A stretch of 64,000 bases of DNA from an uncultured Oxalicibacterium sp. (GCF_913776015.1 NZ_CAJYMD010000051.1:90715-154714), one strand, 5' to 3'; counted from the stretch's first letter, positions 8,269 through 19,073 are shown. A program made the numbers and translations. Notes: generated by a model not told the origin, from the letters alone.

Positions 8269-9354
8269 ATGTTCAAAGTCATCATCAATCCCCACTGGGA
8301 GGTGACACATGAGGCAAACGAGACCGTCGATACCGCCGTTCTGCTTCGGTTGCTGACCGCAATCCAGCGTACAGGCTCCATTTCGAATGCAGCCAAATCG
8401 GTTGGACTGTCTTATCGTTATGCATGGGGCATGTTGCGCAACGTCGAACAGCTCTTCAATACCGCACTGTTGAACACGGATCGCGGACGCGGTACCACGC
8501 TGACACCCCTGGCGGAAAAACTGATCTGGGCCGATCGCCGCATTCGTGCGCGCCTGTCGCCGATGCTGGAAAGCCTGGCTTCCGAACTCGAAAACGAAAT
8601 CGGCAAAACCATCGTCGGCAAGATTCATTCATTGCGTCTCGATGCCAGCCACGGCTTTGCCGTCGATGCGTTGCTCAAGCAACTGACCGAAGCGAACCTG
8701 CCGGTCGATCTGCGCTATCGCAACAGCACCGATGCGGTCGCTGCGCTCTCACGCCGCGAATGCGATCTGGCTGGTTTTCATGTGCCGCTCGGCGAGTTCG
8801 AAGCCAAGGCCGTCGAACGTTACATGCAATGGCTCAATCCACGCGAACATTGCCTTGTGCATCTGGCGGTTCGTACGCAAGGGCTGTTCGTCCTGCCGGG
8901 CAATCCGAAAAACATCTCGCAACTGGAAGACCTCAAACGCGATGGTGTGCGCTTCGTCAATCGGCAAGTCGGTTCCGGCACGCGCATGCTGCTGGAACTG
9001 ATGCTGGCCGGTGCCGATATTTCACCGAATGAGATCGAAGGTTATCCAAGCAATGAGTTCACGCATTCGGCGGTAGCCGCCTACATTGCCAGTGGCATGG
9101 CGGACGTCGGCGTGGGCGTGCAAACGGCGGCAGATCGTTTCAACCTCGACTTCATTCCGTTGGTGAAGGAGCGCTACTTCATGGCATTGCCGGTAGCGAT
9201 GATGGAAGACCCGTTAATCGAACTCGTGATCAAGGTTGTGCAGTCGGCCAGCTTCAAGCAGGCGATTGACGATCTGGCCGGTTACGATTCGAGCCAGACC
9301 GGTCAGATACTCAAACTCTCCGAAGCCTTTGGTTTGAACAAGTCGGTTGGCTGA
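8269..9354 (+). CDS. fdsR: FdsR-like ModE-type regulator of the formate dehydrogenase operon
   Basis: From the ATG at 8269 the protein has 361 residues. The N-terminus (MFKVIINPHWEV) leads into a ModE-type winged helix (LLTAIQRTGSISNAAKSVGLSYRYAWGML). The C-terminal two thirds is a periplasmic-binding-like domain of the kind fused to such regulators (RRECDLAGFHVPLG, GSGTRMLLELML, VAAYIASGMADVGVGVQTAA). FdsR of Ralstonia/Cupriavidus has this architecture and controls fds. It is divergent from fdsG, with three symmetric sites between. Upstream in-frame ATGs at 8173 and 8200 overlap operator 3 and lack ribosome sites, so I prefer 8269. Confidence 0.85.
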   Translation: MFKVIINPHWEVTHEANETVDTAVLLRLLTAIQRTGSISNAAKSVGLSYRYAWGMLRNVEQLFNTALLNTDRGRGTTLTPLAEKLIWADRRIRARLSPMLESLASELENEIGKTIVGKIHSLRLDASHGFAVDALLKQLTEANLPVDLRYRNSTDAVAALSRRECDLAGFHVPLGEFEAKAVERYMQWLNPREHCLVHLAVRTQGLFVLPGNPKNISQLEDLKRDGVRFVNRQVGSGTRMLLELMLAGADISPNEIEGYPSNEFTHSAVAAYIASGMADVGVGVQTAADRFNLDFIPLVKERYFMALPVAMMEDPLIELVIKVVQSASFKQAIDDLAGYDSSQTGQILKLSEAFGLNKSVG

Positions 9355-9417
9355 TACCAACTCGGCCATTCAGACCAGCGTCGTTGCCTTCCGTCAACGC
9401 GCTGCATTAAGCCAATC

Positions 9418-10500
9418 TTATTTAAGAATCGCGACACCCTTGATCTGCGCATAAACACGCGAGCCGATTTGCAGTTGCATGGCGGCGACCGATTTACGCG
9501 TGATGCGTGACAACAGCCGTGTGCCATTGGCATCGAGCCCGATCATTGCCTGCCCGGTCGCTTCTTCCAGAATGTCGGTAACGATGGCCGGCACACTGTT
9601 GAGCACACTAGTGCCTTGTTGCGGTGCCAGCGTCAGACTGACATCGCGCGCCTGCACACGAATACGTACGGTCTGTCCGATGCGTGCATGCTGTTGCGTC
9701 AATTGCAGGCTGCCGCCGCTGAATTCGGCGCGCATCAGGTGGAATACTTCATCCTGCTCGACGATCGTGGCCGTTACCAGTGCACTGGCTGCATCGCCAT
9801 GTGCCAGCGGCAAATCCAGACGTGTCAGCAGGTCTGCCGCCGCGCCACTGGCAACTACCTTGCCGTTTTCCAGCAGGATCAGATGATCGGCCAGACGTGC
9901 GACCTCATCCGGCGAATGGCTGACGTAGATCACGGGAATCTCCAGCTCGTCATGCAGGCGCTGCAGGTAAGGCATGATCTCTTCCTTGCGGCGCGGATCG
10001 AGCGCGGCAAGCGGTTCATCCATCAACAGCAGACGCGGACTCGTCGCCAGCGCACGCGCAATCGCCACACGCTGACGTTCGCCGCCGGATAGACGATCCG
10101 GCTTGCGATCCATCAGATGCGCAATATCGAGTAATTCGACCGCCTGATCGAGCGACACGCGCCGTTCCGCAGCTGGCACGCGGCGCATGCCGAATTCGAG
10201 ATTGCCCCGCACATTCAGATGCGCAAACAGACTCGCTTCCTGAAACACATAACCGAGCGGGCGCTTGTAGGTCGGCAAAAAGATGCCTTGTACATCGTCT
10301 TGCCAGACATGCTGATTCACCGACAGATACGCGCCCTTGAATCGTTCGATGCCGGTGAGTGCGCGCAGGATGGTGGTCTTGCCCGAACCCGAAGGCCCGA
10401 ACAGCGCCGTCACGCCGCGCACCGGAATAGCCAGATCGACGTTGAGTTCGAATGCACCGTAGCGAATATCGAAACGCGCGCGGATTTGTGCGTCGCTCAT
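9418..10500 (-). CDS. modC: Molybdate ABC transporter ATP-binding protein ModC
   Basis: A 360-residue ABC ATPase with Walker [10 protein letters not shown] near residue 36, signature [15 protein letters not shown], Walker [14 protein letters not shown] and, after about residue 285, a Mop/TOBE molybdate-binding domain. Energises ModB for molybdate import. Its ATG overlaps the modB stop, so the two are coupled. Last gene of modE-A-B-C; the supply line for the adjacent molybdenum formate dehydrogenase. Confidence 0.96.
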   Translation of the reverse strand: MSDAQIRARFDIRYGAFELNVDLAIPVRGVTALFGPSGSGKTTILRALTGIERFKGAYLSVNQHVWQDDVQGIFLPTYKRPLGYVFQEASLFAHLNVRGNLEFGMRRVPAAERRVSLDQAVELLDIAHLMDRKPDRLSGGERQRVAIARALATSPRLLLMDEPLAALDPRRKEEIMPYLQRLHDELEIPVIYVSHSPDEVARLADHLILLENGKVVASGAAADLLTRLDLPLAHGDAASALVTATIVEQDEVFHLMRAEFSGGSLQLTQQHARIGQTVRIRVQARDVSLTLAPQQGTSVLNSVPAIVTDILEEATGQAMIGLDANGTRLLSRITRKSVAAMQLQIGSRVYAQIKGVAILK

Positions 10501-11171
10501 TTGCGCCTCCCGGTCGGGTTCAGCAGATAGAGCGTCATCAGCACCAGCAGCGAGAACGCCACCATGCCGCCGGCCAGCACATGTGCCTGCGCATATTCAA
10601 GCGCTTCGACATGATCGTAAATCTGCACCGAGATCGTACGCGTGACGTTGGGGATATTCCCGCCGATCATGAGGATCACGCCGAACTCGCCAACCGTATG
10701 CGCAAAACCAATCACGATGGCCGTCAGATAACCGGGCTTGGCCAGCGGCAGCGTGACATTGAAAAAAGTATCGAGCGGCGAAGCACGCAAGGTGGCGGCG
10801 ACTTCAAGCGGACGGTCGCCCATCGCCTCGAACGCATTCTGAATCGGCTGCACAACGAACGGCATCGAATAAAACACCGAACCGACCACCAATCCCGTGA
10901 AGGTGAAGGGTAGGGTACCAAGGCCGAGCGATTGTGTGAGGTGGCCGATCGGGCCATTGGGGCCGAGTGTCACCAAAAGATAGAAGCCGATCACGGTCGG
11001 AGGCAAAACGATGGGCAGTGCGACGAACGCCCCGACCGGGCCCTTGAACCACGAGCGGGTACGCGCCAGCCACCACGCAATCGGCGTACCGATCAACAAC
11101 AGGATGAAGGTGGTGAGACTGGCGAGCTTGATGGTCAAGACAATCGCACCGATGTTTTCATCGGTGAACAT
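10497..11171 (-). CDS. modB: Molybdate ABC transporter permease ModB
   Basis: A 224-residue inner-membrane permease with about five hydrophobic segments and the ABC-importer coupling loop ([20 protein letters not shown]). The [17 protein letters not shown] region is typical of ModB. Four-base overlap with modC, 21 bases after modA. Confidence 0.96.
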   Translation of the reverse strand: MFTDENIGAIVLTIKLASLTTFILLLIGTPIAWWLARTRSWFKGPVGAFVALPIVLPPTVIGFYLLVTLGPNGPIGHLTQSLGLGTLPFTFTGLVVGSVFYSMPFVVQPIQNAFEAMGDRPLEVAATLRASPLDTFFNVTLPLAKPGYLTAIVIGFAHTVGEFGVILMIGGNIPNVTRTISVQIYDHVEALEYAQAHVLAGGMVAFSLLVLMTLYLLNPTGRRK

Positions 11172-11192
11172 CAGGAAACCTCTTCAATGCGA

Positions 11193-11954
<762 letters not shown>

Positions 11955-11997
11955 TCAACCAGGTAGTGGAAAAATCGATGCGGCCTTCACGCAGCAA

Positions 11998-12792
11998 TCA
12001 CGACGGAACGGCCAGAATGATGTGCGATGCCTTGATCATGGCCGTGGCCTTGCCACCGACCTTGAGGCCGAGCGTTTTCACGCTTTCGTTGGTGATGATG
12101 GCGGCCACCGTTTTGCCGCCCGGCAGTTCGACCACGACTTCGGCATTGACGGCACCTTCCTGGCAACGCACCACGGTACCCGTCAGCGTATTGCGCGCGC
12201 TGGTCTTGAAATTGGTTTCGACCGTCAGGATGATCCATTGCGCTTTGACCAGCGCGTAGGCTTCATTGCCGACTTCAAGCGCCAGATGATCGGCGCTGTC
12301 ATTCGTGATGATGGCAGCGAGTTCATTGCCGCCACCAATATCGAGCACGACCTCGGCGTTGACTGCGCCTTTCTTGACGTGTTTGACCGTGCCGAGAAAC
12401 TGGTTGCGTGCGCTGGTTTGCATATCGAATCTCCTGCTCATCGAGTAATAAAGGTCAAAATCGCCCATCATGCGACTGACCGATTCCGGCACGGCTGCCC
12501 ACATCTCTTCGAGACGTCGGTAAGTGGCGACGATGCGGCGACCGTATTCGGTCAGTGCCGTACCGCCACCACTGCTGCCACCGGGTTGTCGCACAACGAC
12601 AGGTTCGTGCGACAGATTGTTGATTGATTCCACGGCTTGCCAGGCTGCCTTGTAACTCATGCCCATTTCGCTGGCCGCGGCCGAAATCGAACCCGACGCA
12701 TCGATGCGTTCCAGCAGTTCGAGATGGTCCCAGCGTTTGCCGCGCGTTTTGGACAATCCTTCCATCTTGATCGGTGAGGATGCCTTGCTCAT
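11998..12792 (-). CDS. modE: Molybdate-dependent transcriptional regulator ModE
   Basis: A 264-residue protein with a ModE winged helix (RIDASGSISAAASEMGMSYKAAWQAVESI) followed by two tandem Mop domains (about residues 125-190 and 196-262; each begins SARNQFLGTV or SARNTLTGTV). This is the full-length, E. coli-like form that binds molybdate. In the family it represses mod genes when molybdate is plentiful and activates molybdoenzyme genes. It is first in its operon, with a ModE-box-like palindrome upstream at 12857-12880. Confidence 0.95.
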   Translation of the reverse strand: MSKASSPIKMEGLSKTRGKRWDHLELLERIDASGSISAAASEMGMSYKAAWQAVESINNLSHEPVVVRQPGGSSGGGTALTEYGRRIVATYRRLEEMWAAVPESVSRMMGDFDLYYSMSRRFDMQTSARNQFLGTVKHVKKGAVNAEVVLDIGGGNELAAIITNDSADHLALEVGNEAYALVKAQWIILTVETNFKTSARNTLTGTVVRCQEGAVNAEVVVELPGGKTVAAIITNESVKTLGLKVGGKATAMIKASHIILAVPS

Positions 12793-13169
12793 GTCAGTCT
12801 CTTTGAATGAAAGGGTTCAAAAGCCTGATCGTCATGTAGTCAAGATACCTATCGATCGCGATATACTACACGATATAACCTTAAACAACATAACGAAATC
12901 AGTTCAGGCCCACATTTTATCGATGACAGACGCCGGCCACGCCGAAATTCGCAGGATTTCCCCGCGTTTGCAGCAGGGACATTCACAGGCTCGCGCAAAG
13001 GAATCGCTACCATGTGGCTTGCACATTTCGACTTGTAGGCAGCAATCGGTCGATATCGTCATGGCAAACGCGCTTTCGGATTTCGTCGTTACTGTGCCAA
13101 TTCGCTGTGTCCGCTTTTACTCGCATGCCTTCACGGCATGTCGTGCCAACCATTGAATGGATCGCCACC
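12793..13169. other. Intergenic region between modE and the LysR gene
   Basis: Divergent promoter region. The part next to modE is AT-rich and holds the ModE-box candidate; the part next to the LysR gene shows nothing I can identify. Open frames here lack ribosome sites and family resemblance. Confidence 0.5.
12857..12880. promoter_or_regulatory. Candidate ModE box
   Basis: Read on the minus strand the site is GGTTATAT-N7-TATATCGCG, an imperfect palindrome with the TATAT cores and flanking AACG/CG-like bases of known ModE boxes. It lies 65-88 bases upstream of the modE start, fitting molybdate-dependent autorepression of modEABC. Confidence 0.6.
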
Positions 13170-14108
13170 ATGTTCGTACGCCAACTCGATTACCTGGTCA
13201 CGCTGGCACGTGAAAAACATTTCGCGCGTGCTGCCGAGGTATGCTGTGTTTCGCAACCCGCTTTGTCGGCCGCGGTGCGCAATCTGGAGAACGAACTCGG
13301 GGTGGCCATCGTGCAGCGCGGCCATCGCTTTCAGGGATTCACACCGGAAGGCGAGCGCATTCTCGACTGGGCACGGCAAACCCTGGCAGCACTGGAAGGG
13401 CTGAAGCAAGCCGCGTCACTATCGCAAGAAAAGCTGACTGGCACCGTCCGTCTGGGTGCGATTCCCACCACCATGCCGATCGTCTCGCTGCTGACAGGCG
13501 CATGCCGCGAAGCGCATCCCGATCTGCGACAGCAGGTACTGTCACTGAGCACTGAAGAAATCATGCGACGTCTCGATGCCTTCGAACTCGACGTCGGCAT
13601 GACGTATCTCGAAGACCAGCGCCTGAGCGGCTTTCATGTGCAACCGCTTTACGAAGAGCGCTACATGCTATTGGCGCGTGACCGTGCCGCGCTCGATGGC
13701 AAGCAAAGCATCACGTGGGAAGAGGCAGCAACCTTGCCGATGTGCCTGTTGATGTCGCACATGCAGAATCGGCGCATCGTCGATGCCGGATTTCGGCAGG
13801 CAGAAGTCAAACCGAATGTCGTAACCGAAACCGATTCCACCTTTGCCGTGTATTCGCATGTGCGACATGCTGGCCTGTTCAGCGTCGTGCCGCACAGTCT
13901 GCTGTGCCTGTACGAACTGCGTGACGACATGACTGCGATTCCGCTCACACCCGAACTCAGTCGATCCATCGGCTTGATTTCACTCGATCACGATCCCAGC
14001 TCGCCCGTCGTCGTCGCCATGCGACAAGTGGCCTTGCAACTAGATCTGCAGGCGCGTTTCGATGCTTACATAAGCAAGGCTTATCAAGCTATCACATCAA
14101 ACGATTAG
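13170..14108 (+). CDS. LysR-family transcriptional regulator next to the metal-free formate dehydrogenase
   Basis: From the ATG at 13170 the protein has 312 residues and starts directly with the LysR helix-turn-helix (MFVRQLDYLVTLAREKHFARAAEVCCVSQPALSAAVR, split here by its two helices). The effector domain follows (GTVRLGAIPTTMPIVSLLTG). The frame is open upstream, but that part is not LysR-like. It lies 149 bases ahead of the fdh gene on the same strand and divergent from modE, so it most likely controls fdh; its effector is unknown. Confidence 0.9.
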   Translation: MFVRQLDYLVTLAREKHFARAAEVCCVSQPALSAAVRNLENELGVAIVQRGHRFQGFTPEGERILDWARQTLAALEGLKQAASLSQEKLTGTVRLGAIPTTMPIVSLLTGACREAHPDLRQQVLSLSTEEIMRRLDAFELDVGMTYLEDQRLSGFHVQPLYEERYMLLARDRAALDGKQSITWEEAATLPMCLLMSHMQNRRIVDAGFRQAEVKPNVVTETDSTFAVYSHVRHAGLFSVVPHSLLCLYELRDDMTAIPLTPELSRSIGLISLDHDPSSPVVVAMRQVALQLDLQARFDAYISKAYQAITSND

Positions 14109-14143
14109 ACCCTCTTTTGCTTCCTTCCTAAGATGCATGCGCT

Positions 14144-14159
14144 GACATCACACGATGTC
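14144..14159. promoter_or_regulatory. Inverted repeat upstream of fdh
   Basis: GACATC-ACAC-GATGTC, a perfect 6-bp inverted repeat about 100 bases ahead of the fdh start. A plausible regulator site or mRNA stem; a LysR T-N11-A pattern is not obvious. Confidence 0.35.
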
Positions 14160-14257
14160 TGCTTGAAGAAGAACAAGGAAAAGCCGGTGCCGGCCAAGTC
14201 TTTTCCCAACTTCCCCAAGACCTCGCAAATCCTTGCAACCAACTGGAGAGAAGCAAC

Positions 14258-15463
14258 ATGGCAAAAGTCCTTTGTGTTCTGTACGACGATCCTGTCACCG
14301 GCTATCCGAAAACCTATGCACGCGACGAAGTCGCGCAACCATCGATCTATCCCGACGGCCAGACGCTGCCAACCCCGAAAGCCATCGACTTCACGCCAGG
14401 CCATCTATTGGGCAGCGTATCGGGCGAACTCGGCCTGCGCAAATATCTTGAATCGAATGGCCATCAACTGGTCGTGACGTCGAGTAAAGATGGCGCAAAC
14501 AGCGTACTCGACAAGGAACTCGTCGATGCCGAAATCATCATCTCGCAACCTTTCTGGCCTGCCTACATGACGGCCGAACGCATCGCCAAAGCCAAGAAAC
14601 TGAAGATGATCGTGACGGCCGGTATCGGTTCCGATCACACCGATCTGCAAGCAGCAAACAAGCACAACATCACAGTTGCCGAAGTCACGTATTGCAACAG
14701 CCATTCGGTGGCCGAACACGTGGTGATGATGATCCTCTCACAAGTGCGTAACTACATTCCTTCGTACAACTGGGTCGTCAAGGGCGGCTGGAACATTGCC
14801 GACTGTGTCTCGCGTTCCTACGATCTGGAAGCGATGAGCGTCGGTACCGTTGCTGCAGGCCGTATCGGTTTGCGTGTGCTGCGTCTGCTCAAGCCGTTCG
14901 ACGTCAAGCTGCATTACATGGATCGTCACCGCTTGCCTGAATCGGTTGAAAAAGAACTGAACCTGACCTATCACAGCACGCTGAAGAGTCTGGCCGGCGC
15001 CTGCGATGTCGTGACGCTGAATTGCCCACTACATCCCGAAACCGAACACATGATCAATGAAGACACTCTGAAATACTTCAAGCGCGGCGCCTACATCATC
15101 AACACCGCACGCGGAAAACTCTGCGATCGCGATGCGATCGTCAAGGCACTTGAAAACGGCCAGTTGGCAGGTTATGCCGGCGACGTCTGGTTCCCGCAAC
15201 CGGCACCTGCAGATCACCCATGGCGCACCATGCCGCACCACGGCATGACGCCACATATCTCGGGCACCAGCTTGACGGCCCAAGCACGTTACGCAGCCGG
15301 TACGCGTGAAATCCTCGAATGCTATTTCGAAGGCCGTCCGATTCGTGACGAATACCTGATCGTGCAGGGCGGCAAACTGGCGGGCGTTGGTGCGCACTCG
15401 TACAGCGATGGCAATGCCACGGGTGGATCGGAAGAAGCTGCCAAGTTCCAAGCCATCAAATAA
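14258..15463 (+). CDS. fdh: NAD-dependent formate dehydrogenase, metal-free D-2-hydroxyacid dehydrogenase type
   Basis: A 401-residue cytoplasmic enzyme oxidising formate to CO2 with NAD+ and no metal. Its beginning (MAKVLCVLYDDPVTGYPKTY) and end closely resemble the well-known Pseudomonas sp. 101 enzyme. Visible are the substrate region ISQPFWPAY, Asn in VTYCNSHSVAEH, the Rossmann loop GTVAAGRIG, Arg in NTARGKLCD, Gln in WFPQPAP and the catalytic His in TPHISG. A GGAGAG ribosome site precedes the ATG. It duplicates the reaction of FdsABG without needing molybdenum. Confidence 0.97.
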   Translation: MAKVLCVLYDDPVTGYPKTYARDEVAQPSIYPDGQTLPTPKAIDFTPGHLLGSVSGELGLRKYLESNGHQLVVTSSKDGANSVLDKELVDAEIIISQPFWPAYMTAERIAKAKKLKMIVTAGIGSDHTDLQAANKHNITVAEVTYCNSHSVAEHVVMMILSQVRNYIPSYNWVVKGGWNIADCVSRSYDLEAMSVGTVAAGRIGLRVLRLLKPFDVKLHYMDRHRLPESVEKELNLTYHSTLKSLAGACDVVTLNCPLHPETEHMINEDTLKYFKRGAYIINTARGKLCDRDAIVKALENGQLAGYAGDVWFPQPAPADHPWRTMPHHGMTPHISGTSLTAQARYAAGTREILECYFEGRPIRDEYLIVQGGKLAGVGAHSYSDGNATGGSEEAAKFQAIK

Positions 15464-15479
15464 AAACACGTTTTGTCTC

Positions 15480-15556
15480 AACCCGATTGCGGATGGCCGG
15501 TCCGGTCTGATTATCGGGTTCCTTCATGCCGATGCCCTGGCGCATCGGCTTTTTTT
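15480..15556 (+). terminator. Structured 3' region and rho-independent terminator after fdh
   Basis: AACCCGAT (15480-15487) pairs with ATCGGGTT (15513-15520). A second stem, GCCGATGC (15528-15535) with GCATCGGC (15542-15549), is followed by seven T's. The second stem is a canonical terminator; the first may stabilise the 3' end. Confidence 0.8.
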
Positions 15557-15627
15557 CAGCTTCGCCTTGCCGTCGCTCGTCTCATTCTCTTTTTCACATA
15601 CGCGCTTGCTTGCAAGCGTTACATGCC

Positions 15628-16134
15628 ATGCAGGAAAACAAGCGATTTTTTGAAAATGCCATGCCTTTGCCAGTGCGACCCTCGTTCAAACAGATCGTGT
15701 TGTCAGGCATCGGCGGCTTTGTTGCGATTGCCCTAATCGCGCTACTTGCCGAAATGACGGAAACCATTCTGATTCTTGGTTCGTTCGGTGCTTCCTGCGT
15801 CATCATCTTCGCCTTGGCAGATAGCCCGCTGGCGCAGCCACGCAATGTGATCGTCGGCCATTTTCTGAGTAGCCTGATCGGTCTGCTTTACCTTCATCTC
15901 GTCGGACCTCAATGGTGGTCACTGGCACTTGCCGTCGGCAGCGCTATCATCGTCATGATGGCAACCCTTACCGTACATCCACCTGCCGGTTCCAATCCGG
16001 TCATCGTGTTTCTCGGTATGCCGGGCTGGCATTTTCTGTTGTTTCCCACCTTGCTTGGCGCCATTTTTCTGGTTCTGGTCGCATTGGCGTACAACAATCT
16101 GGTGCGCAAGAAAACCTATCCGATGTATTGGTAA
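15628..16134 (+). CDS. HPP-family integral membrane protein
   Basis: About 168 residues with four to five hydrophobic segments (VLSGIGGFVAIALIALLAEM, ILGSFGASCVIIFALADSP, LLYLHLVGPQWWSLALAVGS, LLFPTLLGAIFLVLVALAY) and the family motif in ATLTVHPPAGSNPVIVF. HPP proteins are inner-membrane proteins; plant and cyanobacterial members have been linked to nitrite transport, but the role here is unknown. The frame extends upstream through the fdh terminator, so I start at the ATG at 15628; 15661 is also possible. Neither has a strong ribosome site. Confidence 0.8.
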   Translation: MQENKRFFENAMPLPVRPSFKQIVLSGIGGFVAIALIALLAEMTETILILGSFGASCVIIFALADSPLAQPRNVIVGHFLSSLIGLLYLHLVGPQWWSLALAVGSAIIVMMATLTVHPPAGSNPVIVFLGMPGWHFLLFPTLLGAIFLVLVALAYNNLVRKKTYPMYW

Positions 16135-16372
16135 GGTTCGATGATGCCTCTATATACGGGTTCTTTTTGCAAGACTGAACGAAGCAGTCGCAACGTCGGC
16201 TGCCTACGTTCATAGACCATCCATTTTTTTCTATCCGCATTGTCTGACAGACTGCTTTACCCAACAGATCAACATCCCTTCCTGAACGATGCATGCTTGC
16301 ATCCGCGGTTGAACTCGCCTGCGAAATCCCGACTCTCATTCATTCCACTCAGATAACAATGAAAGAAGAGAG

Positions 16373-18391
16373 ATGGCTATGTCACGCGCAAAGAAAATCA
16401 TCCTATGGAGCGGAATCGCCACATTGGCGACAATCAGTCTGCTGATCATCATCCTGATCACGTTCGACTGGAATCGCGCCAAGCCCTGGATCAACGATAA
16501 GGTCAGCGAGGCAACTGGCCGTCCATTTGCCATCAATGGCGATCTTTCGCTGACCTGGCAACGCGGCTTTCCCAAAACGGATACCTGGCGTGACTGGGTG
16601 CCGGTTCCCCGGCTTAGCGCGCAAGACGTGGTGATGGGCCAGCCGGAATGGTCAAAGCAAAAACAGAACATGGCAGAAGTGGGCCACATCACTTTCTCGG
16701 TCAATCCCTTGCCCTTGCTAGCCAAGAATATCGTCATCCCGACTCTTCAACTCGATGATCCAAAAATCGTGTTGGAACGCCTGAAAGATGGCCGCAACAA
16801 CTGGACGTTCGACAAGGAAGACGATAGCCCATCCGAATGGAAACTCGATTTGCAGCGCTTGCTGTTCTACAAGGGCGAAATTGCACTCAAGGATGAAATC
16901 AAGAACATCGATGCCAAGGCCAACATCGACTCACTCGATCCTGCGACCAATAGCGATTTCGTGATGGGCTGGAAATTGTCCGGCAGCTTCAACGGCGCAC
17001 GTATTGGTGGTGAAGGCAAGGCAGGCGAGTTGCTTGCCTTGCGCAATGTGGAAAAACCTTTTCCTCTGCAAGCCAGCGTGAGCGTCGGCAAAACATCGAT
17101 TGCCGTCAATGGCACGATCACCAAGCCGCAGGAACTGGCGGCCATCGACATGCGCCTGAAGCTCTCCGGCCCGAGCATGGCGGATCTCTATCCGCTGACA
17201 GGCATCACTTTGCCAAAAACACCTGCTTATTCCACTGAGGGCCGTCTGATAGGCACCACGAACGATTTGGGCGGTAAGTGGACCTATGAAAACTTCAAGG
17301 GCAAGATGGGGGAGAGCGATATCGGCGGTACCCTGACTTACGAAGGCAAACAGCCACGTCCTCTGCTGTCGGGAACAGTTGTCTCCAATCTGCTCAATTT
17401 TGCCGATCTGGGGCCGATCATTGGTGCCGATTCCAACGAAAGCAAACGTGAACGCGGTGTTGCTGCCAATCAACCGGCCGACAAGCTTTTGCCGGTGGAA
17501 AAATTCACGACGGATCGCTGGGACAGCATTGATGCCGATGTGCAGATAACCGGTCGCAAGATCGTTCGTGATGCATCGCTGCCTATCGATAACCTGAACA
17601 CGCACCTGATCCTCAAGGACAAGGTGGTGACCCTGAGTCCCCTCAAGTTCGGCATGGCTGGCGGTACGCTGACGGCCGATATCAAGATGGATGGCAGCAA
17701 TCCAGTCATCAAGGCGCAAGCCAAGGTATCGGCACGCAGCTTGAAGCTCAAGCAACTGTTCCCGACCTTCCAGCCGATGCAGGCGAGCTTTGGTGAAGTC
17801 AATGCAGATACCTCCCTGTCTGCCACTGGCGGCTCCATAGCGAGCTTTCTGGCGGCCTCCAATGGTGAAATCAAGGCGCTGGTGAATGACGGCACCATCA
17901 GCAAGCTGCTGCTGGAGCAAATGGGTCTGAATGTCGGCAATATCGTTTTGTCTACCTTGTTCGGCGACAAGCAGGTCAAGCTGAACTGCATGGCGACCGA
18001 TCTGGCCGTGACCAATGGCGTGATCAATACCCGTACGCTTGTCGTCGATACCGAAGATGCCATCATTCATGTCACAGGCGATATCAACATGGCAACGGAG
18101 AACTTCAATCTGACCATCAAGCCTGTCAGCAAGGGCTTGCGTATCGTATCGCTGCGTGCGCCGCTCTATGTCAAAGGAACATTCAAGAATCCGGACGTTG
18201 GCGTAGACAAAGGCGTGCTGGCATTGAAAGCAGGTGGCGCACTGACACTCGGTGCGGTTGCAGCACCGCTTGCCGCCTTGCTGCCCTTGATCAACGTAGG
18301 TGGCGAAGAACAGAGCCAGTGTGCCACCTTGCTCAAGGAAGCAAAGGAAAAACCGGTTGCGCCACCACCAGGTAAAACCTTGAAAAAGTGA
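16373..18391 (+). CDS. AsmA-family protein
   Basis: A 672-residue AsmA-like protein with one N-terminal membrane anchor (about residues 10-30) and a long beta-rich periplasmic part. The N-terminal AsmA segment (EATGRPFAINGDLSLTWQ..., VNPLPLLAKNIVIPTLQLDDPKI) and the C-terminal repeat (LKQLFPTFQPMQASFGEVN, ASNGEIKALVNDGTIS) are typical. AsmA-like proteins are thought to move phospholipids between membranes or affect outer-membrane assembly. GAAAGAAGAGAG gives the ribosome site. Monocistronic, with its own terminator at 18464. Confidence 0.93.
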   Translation: MAMSRAKKIILWSGIATLATISLLIIILITFDWNRAKPWINDKVSEATGRPFAINGDLSLTWQRGFPKTDTWRDWVPVPRLSAQDVVMGQPEWSKQKQNMAEVGHITFSVNPLPLLAKNIVIPTLQLDDPKIVLERLKDGRNNWTFDKEDDSPSEWKLDLQRLLFYKGEIALKDEIKNIDAKANIDSLDPATNSDFVMGWKLSGSFNGARIGGEGKAGELLALRNVEKPFPLQASVSVGKTSIAVNGTITKPQELAAIDMRLKLSGPSMADLYPLTGITLPKTPAYSTEGRLIGTTNDLGGKWTYENFKGKMGESDIGGTLTYEGKQPRPLLSGTVVSNLLNFADLGPIIGADSNESKRERGVAANQPADKLLPVEKFTTDRWDSIDADVQITGRKIVRDASLPIDNLNTHLILKDKVVTLSPLKFGMAGGTLTADIKMDGSNPVIKAQAKVSARSLKLKQLFPTFQPMQASFGEVNADTSLSATGGSIASFLAASNGEIKALVNDGTISKLLLEQMGLNVGNIVLSTLFGDKQVKLNCMATDLAVTNGVINTRTLVVDTEDAIIHVTGDINMATENFNLTIKPVSKGLRIVSLRAPLYVKGTFKNPDVGVDKGVLALKAGGALTLGAVAAPLAALLPLINVGGEEQSQCATLLKEAKEKPVAPPPGKTLKK

Positions 18392-18463
18392 CGTATCCAG
18401 TTGCTTTGGAAACGAGCATTCAAAGAATAAAAAACTGAATCCAGTGATTTTGTGGCAATTGAG

Positions 18464-18493
18464 AACCCCGGCAGAGATGTACGGGGTTTTTTT
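18464..18493 (+). terminator. Rho-independent terminator of the AsmA gene
   Basis: AACCCCG and CGGGGTT around an eleven-base loop, followed by a run of T's. It marks the left edge of the origin region. Confidence 0.8.
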
Positions 18494-18547
18494 ATATCTG
18501 TGATGTATATATAAGAATAGTAGTAATGGTTAACGTCATGCTTGTTC

Positions 18548-18556
18548 TGTGGATAA
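18548..18556 (-). other. DnaA box (TTATCCACA)
   Basis: Perfect consensus on the minus strand; copy A, partner of 18908. Confidence 0.85.
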
Positions 18557-18704
18557 GTCTGTTAACTTCTTTTAAATCAAGTCTCTAGAATTTTTACATC
18601 TATATGGAAAACCATCCTGATTACAAAGGACAGATTCTGTATAAATTCTGTTCAGAAGGTTTTCCCTTTCTTATTCACTGTTCAAGCAATGGTTTTCCAA
18701 AGAT

Positions 18705-18713
18705 TTATCCACA
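18705..18713 (+). other. DnaA box (TTATCCACA)
   Basis: Perfect consensus; copy A, partner of 19065. Confidence 0.85.
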
Positions 18714-18907
18714 TTGCTGTTGAATGGAAGCCAGGTTTTGTTCCTTCTCGCTCATTTTTTATTTCAAGGAAAAAGGTTTTCCAAAAAGAAGCGATGAGGT
18801 TCCATTCCATGAGAAGTTGAAGAGGAATCCGGCAGAAAAAGAGCGAGGGTTTTAATACTTTTGTTTGTATATATGAATAGTAGTAATAGTTAACGTCGGG
18901 TGTTAAT

Positions 18908-18916
18908 TGTGGATAA
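18908..18916 (-). other. DnaA box (TTATCCACA)
   Basis: Perfect consensus on the minus strand; exactly 360 bases from the box at 18548. Confidence 0.85.
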
Positions 18917-19064
18917 GTAGAGTAAACCTATAAAAATCATGACCTTGTACGATTCATAAATCCTTGCATAAGGGGTGTACGAAGCAAGGATGGATTTTGT
19001 ATAAATTCCTGACTGAAGTTGTAAACAGCTTTACCCACAAGCTATCCATGCGTTTTATACAGCT

Positions 19065-19073
19065 TTATCCACA
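19065..19073 (+). other. DnaA box (TTATCCACA)
   Basis: Perfect consensus; exactly 360 bases from the box at 18705. Confidence 0.85.

Larger units (their letters stand above)
18505..18720 (+). repeat. oriC repeat unit, copy A
   Basis: Starts with GTATATATAAGAATAGTAG and continues through GGTTAACGTC, a DnaA box, TGTATAAATTC and a second DnaA box. Each element recurs about 360 bases downstream in the same order. Confidence 0.75.
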
